Positions 1 to 15,400 of a stretch of 64,000 nt of DNA are shown in pieces. This DNA comes from Protonemura montana (lineage: Eukaryota; Arthropoda; Insecta; Plecoptera; Nemouridae), in the NCBI GenBank assembly GCA_947568835.1, contig OX387603.1:20422651-20486650 (forward strand), read 5' to 3'. The notes beneath the pieces were generated by a model. That model saw only the letters and a program-made list of their open reading frames with translations, did no database searches and had not been told where the DNA came from. The translations under genes were made by a program, and so were the position numbers. The number at the start of each line of letters is the position of its first letter. Position 1 is the first letter of the stretch.

Positions 1-2557
<2,557 letters not shown>

Positions 2558-2959
2558 TTTCACCTTTCAGAGAGTGCGAGCCTAGAATATCTACAATACA
2601 GCACAAACGTAAAAAAATATAGCTTTTGTCTGTGAAAATAGATATTAGTAGGGTTAAGTAAACAGGTGCCAGTGTCAATAGGCTATCGAGCTAGGTTTAC
2701 CTAGGTCTCATAGGCTCACAGATCATGACTAACATTCAACGAGTATCAGTTAAGCACGAATAAGGTTTAAATAAACGCACATCAATATTTTCATGCAAAT
2801 AAAGCGTTGTTGAACACTCCAGATGAGCATGCTAGACCTAAATAAACCAAACCTCGAAGACTGCATACAAACAGCTTAGCATAGGTTGTTGTCTACGCAA
2901 GTTTGACGAGTGGGAATGTTAGTGGAACTGTCAAAAACGAAGAACAATACATTTTACAC

Positions 2960-3480
2960 TTACTGAATAGCACCGCGCACTGTTAAATTCCAGTTGGAAC
3001 GCAACCAACAATATGACACTGGTTAAAATCCCTGAATTACTCAATAACAAGTTATCAATCGGCCCGTAAACACGGCGGTGCGATGGTGCCGCTTCCTGTG
3101 ATCGGCCGCGATGTCCCAGAATGCACTACTTTGACGTAGCGTCACGTGACCTCAACAACTAGACGGAGGCCGAGGCGAGTGACGCTGTCCAGATATGTGA
3201 GAAGTTATGTCCCAAATGTTCATCATAACGTTATGATTACGATTTTATAGAAACATCGCTAGATTTTTCATCGACGGTTATGAGGAGATATGGGAACTAA
3301 TATGTTGATCATGGTAAAATATGGTAAATAAGAAAAGGTGTTGTGTCACGTGATTGTTACAGACCAATCACAGGGTCGGGTATTTCAAAGGATTTTTCAT
3401 CGCTCAAACACCCGTTGGAGTAGCTGCGTAGCCATTGCTGGTGGAGAGAGCGCGATCGTTAGGGTTTAGATCCTGTTTCA
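2960..3480. promoter_or_regulatory. Head-to-head promoter region of WDR5 and the BET gene
   Basis: The two start codons are 925 bp apart on opposite strands. A minus-strand 5' splice donor near 2965 (ATTCA|GTAAGTG) suggests that a WDR5 untranslated exon starts in about 2965-3100. Motifs seen: an ETS-like CTTCC at about 3092; TCCCAGAATGCA at 3114-3125, matching the core of the vertebrate ZNF143/Staf site; a CRE-like TGACGTA at about 3132; a perfect palindromic E-box GTCACGTGAC at 3141-3150; and a second GTCACGTGAT at about 3344. No TATA box was seen. This mix is typical of broad housekeeping promoters. Transcription start sites are inferred, not seen. Confidence 0.6.
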
Positions 3481-3482
3481 TC

Positions 3483-6400
3483 ATGGGTACTGAAAATCAT
3501 CCGGCTCTACAAATACACCAGAATTCGTCTTCAGAATCCAGTGAAGGGTACTAAAATATATAATGACGTATATTGGTTCGTTATGTGAAGTTATTTCAAT
3601 GTTTTCGTGAGTGGGTTCCCCAATCCCAGGGCAGACGGCCATAATAACACCAAGGATAAGCATCAGTCGAGGCGTAGTGTAGTGTTTTGCAAAAATACGT
3701 ATTCATGTTCGTCTGGAAGCACCAGGTAGGTGGTTTTCCGTGTATTTCGGTGCCACTTGAGCAAATTTGTATACTCGTTACTGTGCATGTAAACAATTGT
3801 TAGATGTTCGTTGCATATGAGTCAATAGGCTTAGGCCTCTAGGCTTTCTTGAGTGGGGAACCCGCCATGTTGAAGAACTGGCACAAAACATCGAGAAATT
3901 TGTGCATTTTCGTGTATAAATGCCGTGGGAAAATTATGGGTGGAATGACGTAAAAATAACCGCATTTTTCATTTGTTTACGAATTTTGCCGCGTTCCGGC
4001 GTCTATGCGTAGGTAGCAAGTAGCCCTCGGGCTGTGTACGGCGACTGCCAGCCTAGCCTACTCATTTAGCCGTTACAAGTATTGTTGTAATACCGACGAG
4101 AATGTCTACTTGACAAAATGATAATAAATACCTTTTTAACATTTAACCTTGGTATTTCTTGGAAACACTCTGAATTTGCTTGTATTATTGATTGTTGCAC
4201 CTGATTTTGCAAATGATCAGAAATGCAATTTTTTAAATAAAGAAATGTTTTTAAAACCTGAAGTTTCAAGTCTTTATACTTCTCGATAGATTTATAGTTT
4301 TTATTCAAAGGGTTAGACGTTTAGAAAAGTCCGTGCAGTTTGAATGAAAGTGTGCTATGTCGAGTTAGTCGATCAATTTCTCCCAGTTGCGTGAGGAAAT
4401 AAGACAGTTACGTATATCAATCCCCACTAGCAGTTCTTGATGCGTGTAAGCCTAGCTAGAAGTTAATTTCATAGAATTATGGCACGTTGAATAGGGTGGC
4501 TTACATGAATCCAATTGGGATATCAACTGTCTAGCTGGATTGCGTAGGGTTTCTCATCAGAGTTGTGGGTAGTTAAAATGTGTGCCTTCTCACTAGATGC
4601 CATTAAACCCAACAATTAATTACCTATTGATTGGATCAAATTTAGCACTGTGTAGGTGCCTGTCTAGGTGTTTGAGGCACTTTGAGGTTAAATTGAGGTC
4701 AAGGTTTTTATTACTATGATAGCTTGCAGCTTTTAACTTCAGTATTTTTAAGACAAGGTCTAGAAGATTGGAACATTTCAATCTAGGCCATCCATAAAAC
4801 TTCGAAAATGTCTCAAGTTTTAATGTACAATATGGAATCTCGAGCGTCTGCTCACAATCGGTTCATAAGGTGTAATGAAACGTTATCCATTGTGTAGAAT
4901 CTCCTTATGCATATTAGCACCTTTAAAACCGGACGTCAATTCGGCTAAGACGTCGCCTCCTTTCTCAACAGATTTTGAATTCGAGATGCACAGTGACACC
5001 AAGGATGAGTAGCCCTAAACGTCACTGTATGCGCCAAACCAAGCGGATTGCGAATAATGGGCATATAGGCAGGCAGGCTACTGGAAGTTTTGCAACATCT
5101 TTAATGAAGAATAGCAGTATTTTATGTTTATAGCAGAAAGGTAAGCAAAATCTGTAGGTTCAATGGACTGACAGTCTTTTTACTAAAAGCGCTCGATATG
5201 TTTTGTTGATGATTGGCAAGTCGGTATTTCTCAATCGAGGAGTATTTGCTTTATATTCATTTAAGAAGCATGAACCAATTTGAATATATGTCCCAAATAA
5301 GCTGAAAATTGTTTGCCCTTATTTTATAGTTGTGCTAATCGAAACGAAAAATACAGTAACTTGTTATCTTTTTGTTAGATGTGTTTATGGGCTCACATAA
5401 CAAAGTTAAATAATCTGTGAATCATTTATTTAGAATCTCTTGACCTTCATAACCAGCAAAGGTTTAATAATCTGACAGCCATTGCTATCGTTTCTGCTCC
5501 TTGGACAATTCTCAAGGCTTGAATATTTATTGCATTTTTGTCATAAAAAAAAATGCAAAAGAGTATCTGGGGTATCTAGATATTTTTAATTTTGACATCT
5601 CTGCGTAGTAATCTTTAGTAAGGGCGATTAAGTTGGCATGTCATGTGCCTGTGTGTAAAGCAAGAGATGGCAAATGTTTAACTTAAGAGGAAACAATTGC
5701 TAGCGCTTTGCATACTTTTGGTTGCTGTTACAAGCTGGTGCGACCAGTTGAAATTGGCATTAGAGAACGATAGCGGCGATTTTACAGCAATGGAATATGC
5801 TACCTTGTTAGGCCTTAAACGAATATTGTCTTCCGCATTTGCAACATAAGTAAGAAAATAACAATTTTCTTCAACAAAGTAAATCTATGCTAATTTTTTA
5901 TTCAGATTTATCACCTGGCTAGGATAGCTAAATGCAAATCAGAGCATATTCGAAGTGGTCTCTTTTATTATATTGTATGTTGTCATTTATTTCAAATTTT
6001 ATTCAAACAGTCAATGAATACTTCCATTTTATCCTTGTCGAAGTTTGATTTAGTTACTATGTCATCCGAGTCTCAATTAAGATTTTGTTTGTTTGTCAGA
6101 AATGTTACCTTCTTCAACCAAAAAGCAAAAGATCTTTATTAAATTCGAACAATACTTCAGAAAATGCCAGATATCATAAACCCAGTAATATAAATGACAA
6201 TAAAACTGTAAATATGAAAAGCTTCTAGTGACCATTATAGACGCATGATCCCTAAGCCATATTGTGCTCACATGTGTTCTCTTTTTTTTTCAGGAGTGAT
6301 CAAGGTGGCGGAATGCAGCAAAGCGAGTCGATGTCTCAGAACAACTCTGTAAGTATCCCTGGTGCAGAGGGAATCTATCTTAGATTCAATTGTTTAATGT

Positions 6401-9400
6401 GTCCTGAGCAGCAAACCCACGGAATTTCACATTAAATTGGGTATATTATCAATTTTTATGGGCCGTTTCCCTACTTAAACTTGATTTTAATGTTGTCGTC
6501 AACCTCCAACTGACTTTCGAAAGAAGTATCTAAAGTTTTCAACAAGAATTTCGTTCAAATTGCTTTGCATTGTGCAGGTGTAATGCATTAGCAACATTGA
6601 ACGATGCTTCCACATTAAACCCGCTTAGCTTGGTTTAGCTAGTTCCGTTTTACGAAAATAGTTTCTTGTGCTCCTGGATTCACCAAAAGCAAAAATTCTT
6701 TGAAATATGAAAGTAGCATCTGAACTAAACCTACTGTCGTTTAAAATATTCTAAGTACTGAAATACAAAGTTTAAGTAAATTTAGGTCTAGATACTTTGG
6801 TGATGATTTATCCATGATTCTGCCTGTGTGGCTTTTTATCTAGACATTAGGAATATAGGTAATGATAGTATAGAATAGTTATATATTGCTAATTTACATA
6901 GCCTTTGAAATCTTTGAAAATAAAATCTTTTGCCTGATTTCCTCAGAATTATTATACTAAAAACTTAATTGCTTTGCTGCATAGTTGTGAAGTCTATTCA
7001 GAACTGTTCGTCATCAGAGTTGTCAACTAACTTGGTTAGTCATAAGCCAATTATCATTTAATTATAAAAATCAGAATCTTAATTATCATTATCAAAGATC
7101 ACATTTTAGCCATCCTTTTCGCACCCGGTATTTTTTGTCTGGGTTTGACGTGACTAAAATAAGTAGTCATTCGTTAGGATATTGTTACTCGAAAGTCCAT
7201 TTTAAGGCAAGGTGATCATTGTTTAACTGTTTCATTACATGCTTGATGTTGATTTATTTCAGTCTACCATTAAAGAAAGGGAAAACAGACCAATGATGAA
7301 TAAGGTAAAAAGCTAACATTCTGTGGAATCTAATTAAGTAATTAGGAAAATGTCCAGACTCCAATTTGCAACTGTGGTTGTTATCTCATAGGAATCTGGA
7401 GGCGTGAAGGCGGAAGTGAAGGAGCCGCCACCGCGTGATGATCCGAGAGTCGAGCCGGTGAATGGAGTTGTCCAGCCGGTGACAGTGCCGCAGCCCAATC
7501 GGCCCGGTCGGATTACCAATCAGATCAACTTTCTGCAAAAGAAAGTGCTCATGGTCGTTCTGAAGCACCAGTTTGCTTGGCCATTTCAGCAACCGGTTGA
7601 TGCCAAGAAACTAAACCTGCCAGTACGTTTTCCTTGCCTGAAATTTATCGGTGAAATTTGATTTGGGGCTCCCAAATGACTAATTTTGCTATTGTTTCTT
7701 TAATAGGATTATCATAAAATCATCAAACAACCAATGGACCTGGGAACGATTAAAAGGCGTTTAGAATCAAATTATTACTGGAGTGGTAAAGAGTGCATAC
7801 AGGACTTCAACACCATGTTCACGAACTGTTACGTTTACAATAAGCCCGGTGAAGATGTCGTCGTAATGGCACAAGCCCTCGAGAAGGTTTTCTTAACGAA
7901 AGTCGCTTCCATGCCAAAAGAGGAGATTGAGCTAGAGCCGATTCCCCCGAAAGGACCGAAAGGCAAACGACGTGTGGTGGGAGTCGGTGGCGTCGGTGGC
8001 GTCGTTGTCGGTGGTGGCGGCGGTGGTAAAGTTCGGCCGTCTTCGAGCAACAGCAGCGGTAGCGGAGGGACTGTGTCGTCTAGTGTGCCCAACGCGATAG
8101 GTTCGCCAAACGTTGTCCAGTCGTCACCAGCTGGCCCGATCGCAACCACCACCGGCTCTGGTCACCTACCTCTAGGCACGCAGGCGCCGATCACGATCCC
8201 GGGCAGTACTGCCACCACGACCGTGCCCACTCCCGGTGCACTCTCGCACGGCACCCACAACTCGCTGCCTCAACAAGTGATACCCCCTCCAACGGGCAAT
8301 TACCATGCACAACCAGCGGCACTGATGGCTCCAGCAATGGACGGTCCTGCGCCACCGATTATCCCACCGCCGCAGCCTGCGAAGGTTTGTAGAAGAAATG
8401 ATAGCTACTGCAGCATAAAATTTCCACTAATTCAAAAGCTAACAGTGTGGCCATCTCTTTTTAAGGTGAAAAAAGGTGTTAAAAGAAAGGCAGATACCAC
8501 AACGCCAACTGCCAACACTTTTGACCCCATTTTCCAGCCAATAGACTCAAAGTCGGCGAAGATTTCCACCCGGAGAGAATCTGGCAGACAGATCAAGAAG
8601 GTAGGAGTAAGTTTCTGAAAACCAAAACACTGCAATTTGCTGTTTAGAATATCTGCTGTGCTTTCCATTGTCCCCCCACCCCCCTTATTTGTTAATAATT
8701 TCCACCTTAAATTCACGTCCGTTGTTCAGTTGGCTTTGTACATGTTGTGCGCTTTTTTACTGTCGTGTTGGGTTGCGGTGGCTGGTTTGTTTAAAACTGG
8801 CTAGTTTAGTTGGTGTAACACCAATCTGTATGTGTGGTGTTGACCTTATTCCAGCCTCAGCGGCAAGCAGAAGATAGCCCGCCTTTTCACCAAACTACCA
8901 TGCCCATGCCGACTTCTGGCCATGCTAACCAGGTAAACCATTTACAATGGGAACACCTAATCTTCCCTAATGTGTGTCAACTGTCAACCTTTCAATAACT
9001 GTAGTGATTATGCTCAATTATCTCTACAAAACAAGGTGTCTAGATATGGTTTTTACTAGGTTTGCATGGACATTTATGTGGCCCAGATTTATGTTTTCAA
9101 TTAGTTGGTTGCCTGCTTATTTTGTTCCATTGAATTATTTTTGTATCATCACCTGAAATGATTATTGCTGTTTTTGTGATGCATTCTGTATCACAAAACA
9201 CTGGCTTGGTTGACAAATGATTTTAATCTGATTCTGGCAAGATTCCTGAAAATACTTAAAGAATGTAGCGATGCTAGTTTTGTCGCCAGAACAAAAAAAT
9301 GTTTATTTATTCAATTTGATATAGGCAAGCTTCATGTATAAATGTAGATCACATACATGTAAAATTAAATTTGTGCATTTAATTTTCCTGCTGTATTTGT

Positions 9401-12400
9401 TGGCTAATGTATGTATTGGTGTCAAATTAGTGTAAAATAGCTCCGCATTGGTTGCAACTTTAAATCTGTTCAACTTAGCAGTTAAATTTTTTCTTGCAAT
9501 TAACAATTCAATTTGTTATTTTAGCCACAACACAGCGGCCTGAACAAACAAAAGGACAAACTCAACGATATTATGAAAACGTGCAATGAGATTTTGAAAG
9601 AGTTGTTCTCAAAGAAACACTCTGGCTATGCATGGCCATTTTACAAACCTGTTGATGCTGAGCTACTAGGTAAGCTTCAGCCACGCAGCTAACTTCAAAC
9701 TGTAAATTCTGGCAGGCATTAAATGATGGAACTTAGTTTCATGACAATAATATTGAAACATTTTCTTTTAGGTCTCCACGACTATCACGAAATAATCAAG
9801 AAGCCTATGGACCTGGGCACAGTCAAACACAAAATGGACCAACGAGAGTATAAAAACATGGCGGAGTTTGCAGGCGACGTCCGGCTGATATTCACCAACT
9901 GCTACAAGTACAACCCTCCAGACCACGACGTTGTTGCCATGGCGAGGAAGCTCCAAGATGTGTTCGAGATCAGGTGAGTTTTTGTACTTTTTAATTTTAA
10001 TTTGTATATTTTGTATTAATTTACAAACCAGATTGTTCAAATAACAATAAATAATATCACACTTCATATAACACATTCAGAGATCATTAACTCAAGTTGA
10101 ATCTTTTAACTTTTGAATTCAGAACTAACCAGAATAAAAAGTTGCAAATATTTAAGTGAGATCCTGATTGGGCTTGCATTCATCCAGTTAAATGTTAGCC
10201 AGCCTTTCTTGACAGTTAACTTTGAATGAATTCTCTAACGTGTCTAGTTGAATGATTAATTGAATTGATTAAATCTTGAATGATGATTTTCTGCACATGC
10301 GCGTCATCTGAACAGATCTAGAACTGTTTCGGCAATGCGTTCTGCATTGCTGATACATATTCTGGTTTTAATGACTTGAACGTGCCTCTGACAAGAAAAA
10401 GTCGCCGTATTTACATCCCCTCGTTTTGTTACAAGATTTGTTACTCTTCATTAGTGGAGCACATCAGAAGTTAATCTACCTTAGTAGTAAATATATATTT
10501 ATTTCGGTTAGGTATTCTTTCTTGTATGATGATTTTCTGCACATGCGCGTCATCTGAACAGATCTAGAACTGTTTCGGCAATGCGTTCTGCGTTGCTGAA
10601 ACATGTTCTGGTTTTAATGACTTTAACGTGCCTCTGACAAGAAAAAGTCACCTCATTTACATCCCCTCGTTTTGTTACAAGATTTGTTACTCTTCATTTG
10701 TTGAGCACATTAAAAGTAAACGTAACTTTGTAGTAAATATATATTTATTTTGGTTAGGTATTCTTTCTTGTATGATGATTTTCTGCACATGCGCGTCATC
10801 TGAACAGACCTAGAACTGTTTCGGCAATGCGTTCTGCATTGCTGATGCATGTTCTGGTTTTAATGACTTGAACGTGCCTCTGACAAGAAAAAGTCGCCGT
10901 ATTTACATCCCCTCTTGTAAAAAGAATATTTCTCAAGTACATTTTGCTGCAAGATTCGTTACTCTTCATTAGTGGAGCACATAAGAAGTTAACCTACCTT
11001 AGTAGTAAATATATGTTTATTTCAGTTAGGCATTCTTTCTTGTATGATGATTTTCTGCACATGCGCGTCATCTGAACAGACCTAGAACTGTTTCGGCAAT
11101 GCGTTCTGCATTGCTGATACATGATCTGGTTTTAATGACTTTAACGTGCCTCTGACAAGAAAAAGTCGCCGTATTTACATCCCCTCGTTTCGTTGCCAGA
11201 TTTGTTACTCTTCATTAGTTGAGCACATAAGAAGTTAACCTACCTTAGTAGTAATTATATATTTATTTCGGTTGGGCATTCTTTCTTGTATGATGATTTT
11301 CTGCACATGCGCGTCATCTGAACAGACCTAGAACTGTTTCGGCAATGCGTTCTGCATTGCTGATACATATTCTGGTTTTAATGACTTTAACGTGCCTCTG
11401 ACAAGAAGAATTACCACTATCCTACTTCAACTGGTGTTTGTAAAGGAAAATGAGTTGGTTTTTAGGATAGTCTTAATTGATTTTGACTAATTGAAAGAAG
11501 TTGGAAGATTCTCACTTTTGTTGAAATGGTAGGACCTGTGATCAGAACAAGGTTAATAAGATCGCTCGATTGTCTCAACTGAACATTTTGCTTTGACATT
11601 GCTGGTAACATCTCGGGTTGCCTTCAAATTGCATGTCCGGCAAATGTTCCGTGAACTAAAGAAATTCAATGAAACACTTGCTAAGTTACTTGTGATTATT
11701 ACACGATATGGAGAAGCCAGTCCACAGACCTAAGAAACTTGTTCGTAGAATTTGTTCCTGTAAATTATATACAGATCTTTTTATCTTAAATAGTTTCGTT
11801 AGTTTCGTTCTTAAATTAGATTCGTTTACCAAATCGACGTTTTTGTTAATTATAAATCGAATGTAATTGTTGCTTTGTTGTTGGTAGATTTATGGGAATC
11901 CACATAGCGACATTTATGCGGCATTGCTAGCAGCTATGCTCGTCAATAGTTAATTTTATTAATAGAGACAAAGTTACGCAAGGGGAAAGTGGTTTTAAAT
12001 CCCTAACATGGCACTACTCTTTTTCTAAAAGTACTTGTGTGTTTCCCTCCTGAAGTTTTTTTTTTTTTTAATATAAATTTAAGATCAAAGTCAATCAAAC
12101 AGCTAATTTAGAAATTTACGAGCATCAAATGTCATTTTTTTAATGCTTGAATTTGAAGTGATTTATTATTTTAGTTCACTTTATCCTGTTCGTACTGTCA
12201 CCAACTATTACGGAGCTTGTTAGTAATGTTTTGTGGTTTGTCTATCAGTGTTGGCGGGCTCGAGAAAGCAACCGTCACCTCATCGCCAAGCGAGTCTAGT
12301 TCAGAATCTTCTAGCGAGACCGATGAGGAAGATTCAGAGGCGGAGCGTGTTCGGAAGTTTGCTCTTCTTCAAGAACAGGTAACGTCTATTCCATCCAAAA

Positions 12401-15400
12401 AGTGTTGGCAAATAGCCAATTTCACCATCGCTGTTTCAACCGTATTATGGTTTTTAAACTGGTTTCTACTTCATCTAGAACCCTAGCACTAGTTCTGAAA
12501 AAATAATTTAAAACAATTTTTTTTTAGGGCTTAGGAAAAAATAGTTGTTTTTTCTTAGCATAAGAAATATCAGTTCAATTTTTTTCCTTACCTAATCAGT
12601 TCTTAATTGTAAGGAAAAATTGGTTTTCTGCGTTTGACTGACATTTTGAAATATTTCAACTAGACTATTTGGATAAAAACACAGAAAATACTGTGAATTC
12701 AATTTAGATGAACTCTGATTTAAATTGCAAACGCTTGCAATGCGCGGGGTATTTTATTATTATCAACAGTGTAACCGTCTCGAAAATTTATGCCCAAACG
12801 GGGACTCAAACCCCGATCTCCACCTTTCGCGGGTGTTGCTCTCACCCATTGAGCTACTTGGACACTGGCTTTTTGAGACGATTTTAGTGTAATTGATGAG
12901 AATGACGGATCTCCAAGGAGTAGAACTGTTCAGTGTAGGTTATAGGTAGAGAAATAACGTCAATGTTACAGTCTCTGCGTGAAAGATGGCTGCCAAATGA
13001 CTACCTTACCGACAAAAATGCAGAGTACCGGAACGTCACGTTAAGTGGAGCCACTGTCGTATGAAATTTAATTTCGATGTTTATAGCAGGTTACTCGCTT
13101 TTTAATATCGTTACGTGTATATCAATCGTTGAGGTAAACATTGATGGAGATTTTTTGAGCATGAAAAGTCTTAAAAGCGAGTTAACCTACGAGAAATATC
13201 AAAATTAAATTTCATACGACAGTGGCTCCACTTAACGTGATGTTCCGGTACTTTGCATTTTTGTCGGTAAGGTAGTCATTTGGCGGCCATCTTTCACGCA
13301 GAGACTGTAACATTGACGTTGTTTCTCTACCTATAACCTACACTTGTCGGTAGAACCAAGGAGACTGTGAATACTCACAGTCACTCTGATTCTAGTGACG
13401 CTATACCACGCCACAACCTGTCAAACTCAAATAACTCCAATTTGACGTTGTCCAGTGTCCAAGTAGCTCAATGGGTTAGAGCAAAACCCGCGATATGTGG
13501 AGATCGGGTTTTGAGTCCCCGTTTGGGCATCAATTTTTGAGACTGTTATAGTGTTGATAATAATAAAATGTGAATTCAAAATTGGATTTCCTTTTCAATT
13601 AAAAAGGCTTAGATCTTTCACTATTTCTTCTCTCTCTGCTCTAATCACCGTTAGATATTTGAACTGGGAAGGGTTGGGGGTTTAACTTATAAACCACGAT
13701 TTGAGGTTGAAGTAGGTTTGTATTTCCATGTCACCAAATATCCTGTTTTTAAGAAAGCGTGCTGTTAAAAATGAATGTTCTTGTACTCTATGTGTTGTCT
13801 ACATTTTTTGGTTTGTAATTATTAAAATATAATGTTTATACTAAATTACTGCACATATTAAAATCCACCCCAAACGTTTTTAAAAAGCGCTTTAAACGGC
13901 GTTGGTTAAAGTCAAGGTGATAAAGACTTAAGTTGTAAAATTCTAAGAAACTAGCTAGTTATGAGTTAACAACACAACCATCTTTCATCTGAAATGATGT
14001 GATGTATTTTTTTTGTCTAAGTGCTAGTCATTCTGCAGATGATTTGACCCCAAATGTCTGTTGTCAATTTGCATTCTAACAGTTAAGATGTTTCATGTTC
14101 CAGCTTAAAGCCATGCAGGACCAAATGCGAAAGCTCGTGGAAGAAAGTACAGTAAAGCGTAGCAAGAAAAAGAAAGAAGAAAAAGAAATTCCAATAGTGA
14201 ACAAAAAGAAGAAGAAAAAACCTGAGAAACATTTGACCGGTGTGAAAGACTTAAATTCGTCGCTCGTGAATGACACTGTCGGTGCTTCGATAATGAGTGT
14301 GGCGTTAGGTGCCGGTGACGTGAAACTACCTACGGACTTGCACCACGGCACTGCGAAGCCGATGAACGTCATGCCCTCCGCGATCTCTAACGTTCCTGCG
14401 GGTCTCGGGGCCAAGAACGCGAAAACCAAAGCGGCCAGGGCGCCGAACAAGGCAGGGGCAGCGGCGGGCGGAAACGCACAGGCCAAGCGGCCGAAGGCCA
14501 ACTCCCGCTCGGCAGGCAACAAGAAGAAGAACGCACCTGCTCAGCCGCAGCTGGCATTTGACTCGGAGGACGAGGACAATGCCAAGCCCATGTCTTACGA
14601 CGAGAAACGGCAGCTTAGTCTCGACATTAACAAATTACCAGGTATGTTGGCTGAAGGAGATTTATATGCCTTTGCTTTGTTTTCCTATGCCAATATCCCA
14701 TCGATCCTAATCCTGAACTGTTTGCAACAATACCACTACAATTTTACTACTAACACCTGACCATTTTTCTCTTCCTTTCCATGTATGATGGTTTTTGCCA
14801 TTCACAACTGTTTTAATTGGACCACAAACCTTTCCTGATCCTGCAACTCGCTGAATGATGTGACCGATCTGCTGATTCTTATGTTAAAAATGCATGTAAT
14901 AATTTAATTAGTATATTGCTTCTATAATCTTTAAAACCTACAATTTCTGTAATGACACATCTGAAAACGTTAATGAGCAAATATTTCTTTTTAGGCGACA
15001 AACTAGGAAGAGTAGTCCACATCATTCAGTCACGAGAGCCTTCGTTGCGGGACTCAAACCCTGACGAGATCGAGATTGACTTTGAGACTCTCAAACCCTC
15101 TACCCTACGCGAACTGGAGTCGTACGTCGCTTCATGTCTGCGGAAAAAGCCACGTAAGCCATACTGTAAGTCTCGCTACCTACTAACTGCACGCCCAACC
15201 TGGCATCTCCAGCCACCGGCTGGTCACCTGATTGTGCAATTAGTTATGTTGCACTGTGCAAGAAACTTTTGTTTCACTGATTGCTGGAATTTTCTTATCC
15301 GTAAGTATTTTATCGTTTCGAAAGTCGGAGTAGTCCGATCTACGAAATGGAGATGCTCGTGTTGGATGTGAGGGGATTTAGTGCACGTGGAAGTAAATTC

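Larger units (their letters stand above)
12751..13569. mobile_element. Palindromic foldback element with tRNA-like arms
   Basis: Two arms of up to about 400 bp are near-perfect reverse complements around a centre near 13120-13180. The outermost bases are ATTTTATTATTATCAACA on the left and its mirror on the right. Each arm holds a 73-nt tRNA-like sequence, followed inward by a block with ATGACTACCTTACC on the left and its complement on the right. There is no ORF, so the element is non-autonomous. It lies in the BET intron 12379-14103. Degraded relatives occur at about 43299-43362 and 52249-52290. A clear target-site duplication was not found; GTGAATTCAA occurs on both sides, but about 50 bp outside the left arm. 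Confidence 0.85.

Noticed and set aside
11800-11835. Possible exon for the missing bromodomain 2 tail (acceptor then ATTCGTTTACC)
   Set aside because: It would read Arg-Phe-Val-Tyr rather than Arg-Phe-Ala-Lys-Met-Pro and has no suitable donor in phase.
12791-12863. Functional tRNA gene
   Set aside because: The fold and boxes are good, but U33 is missing, the anticodon stem has a mismatch and the copy lies in a palindromic repeat with a decayed partner.
14076-14522. 148-codon minus-strand ORF opposite a BET exon
   Set aside because: A shadow of the Lys/Ala-rich coding exon 14104-14641, with no family resemblance.
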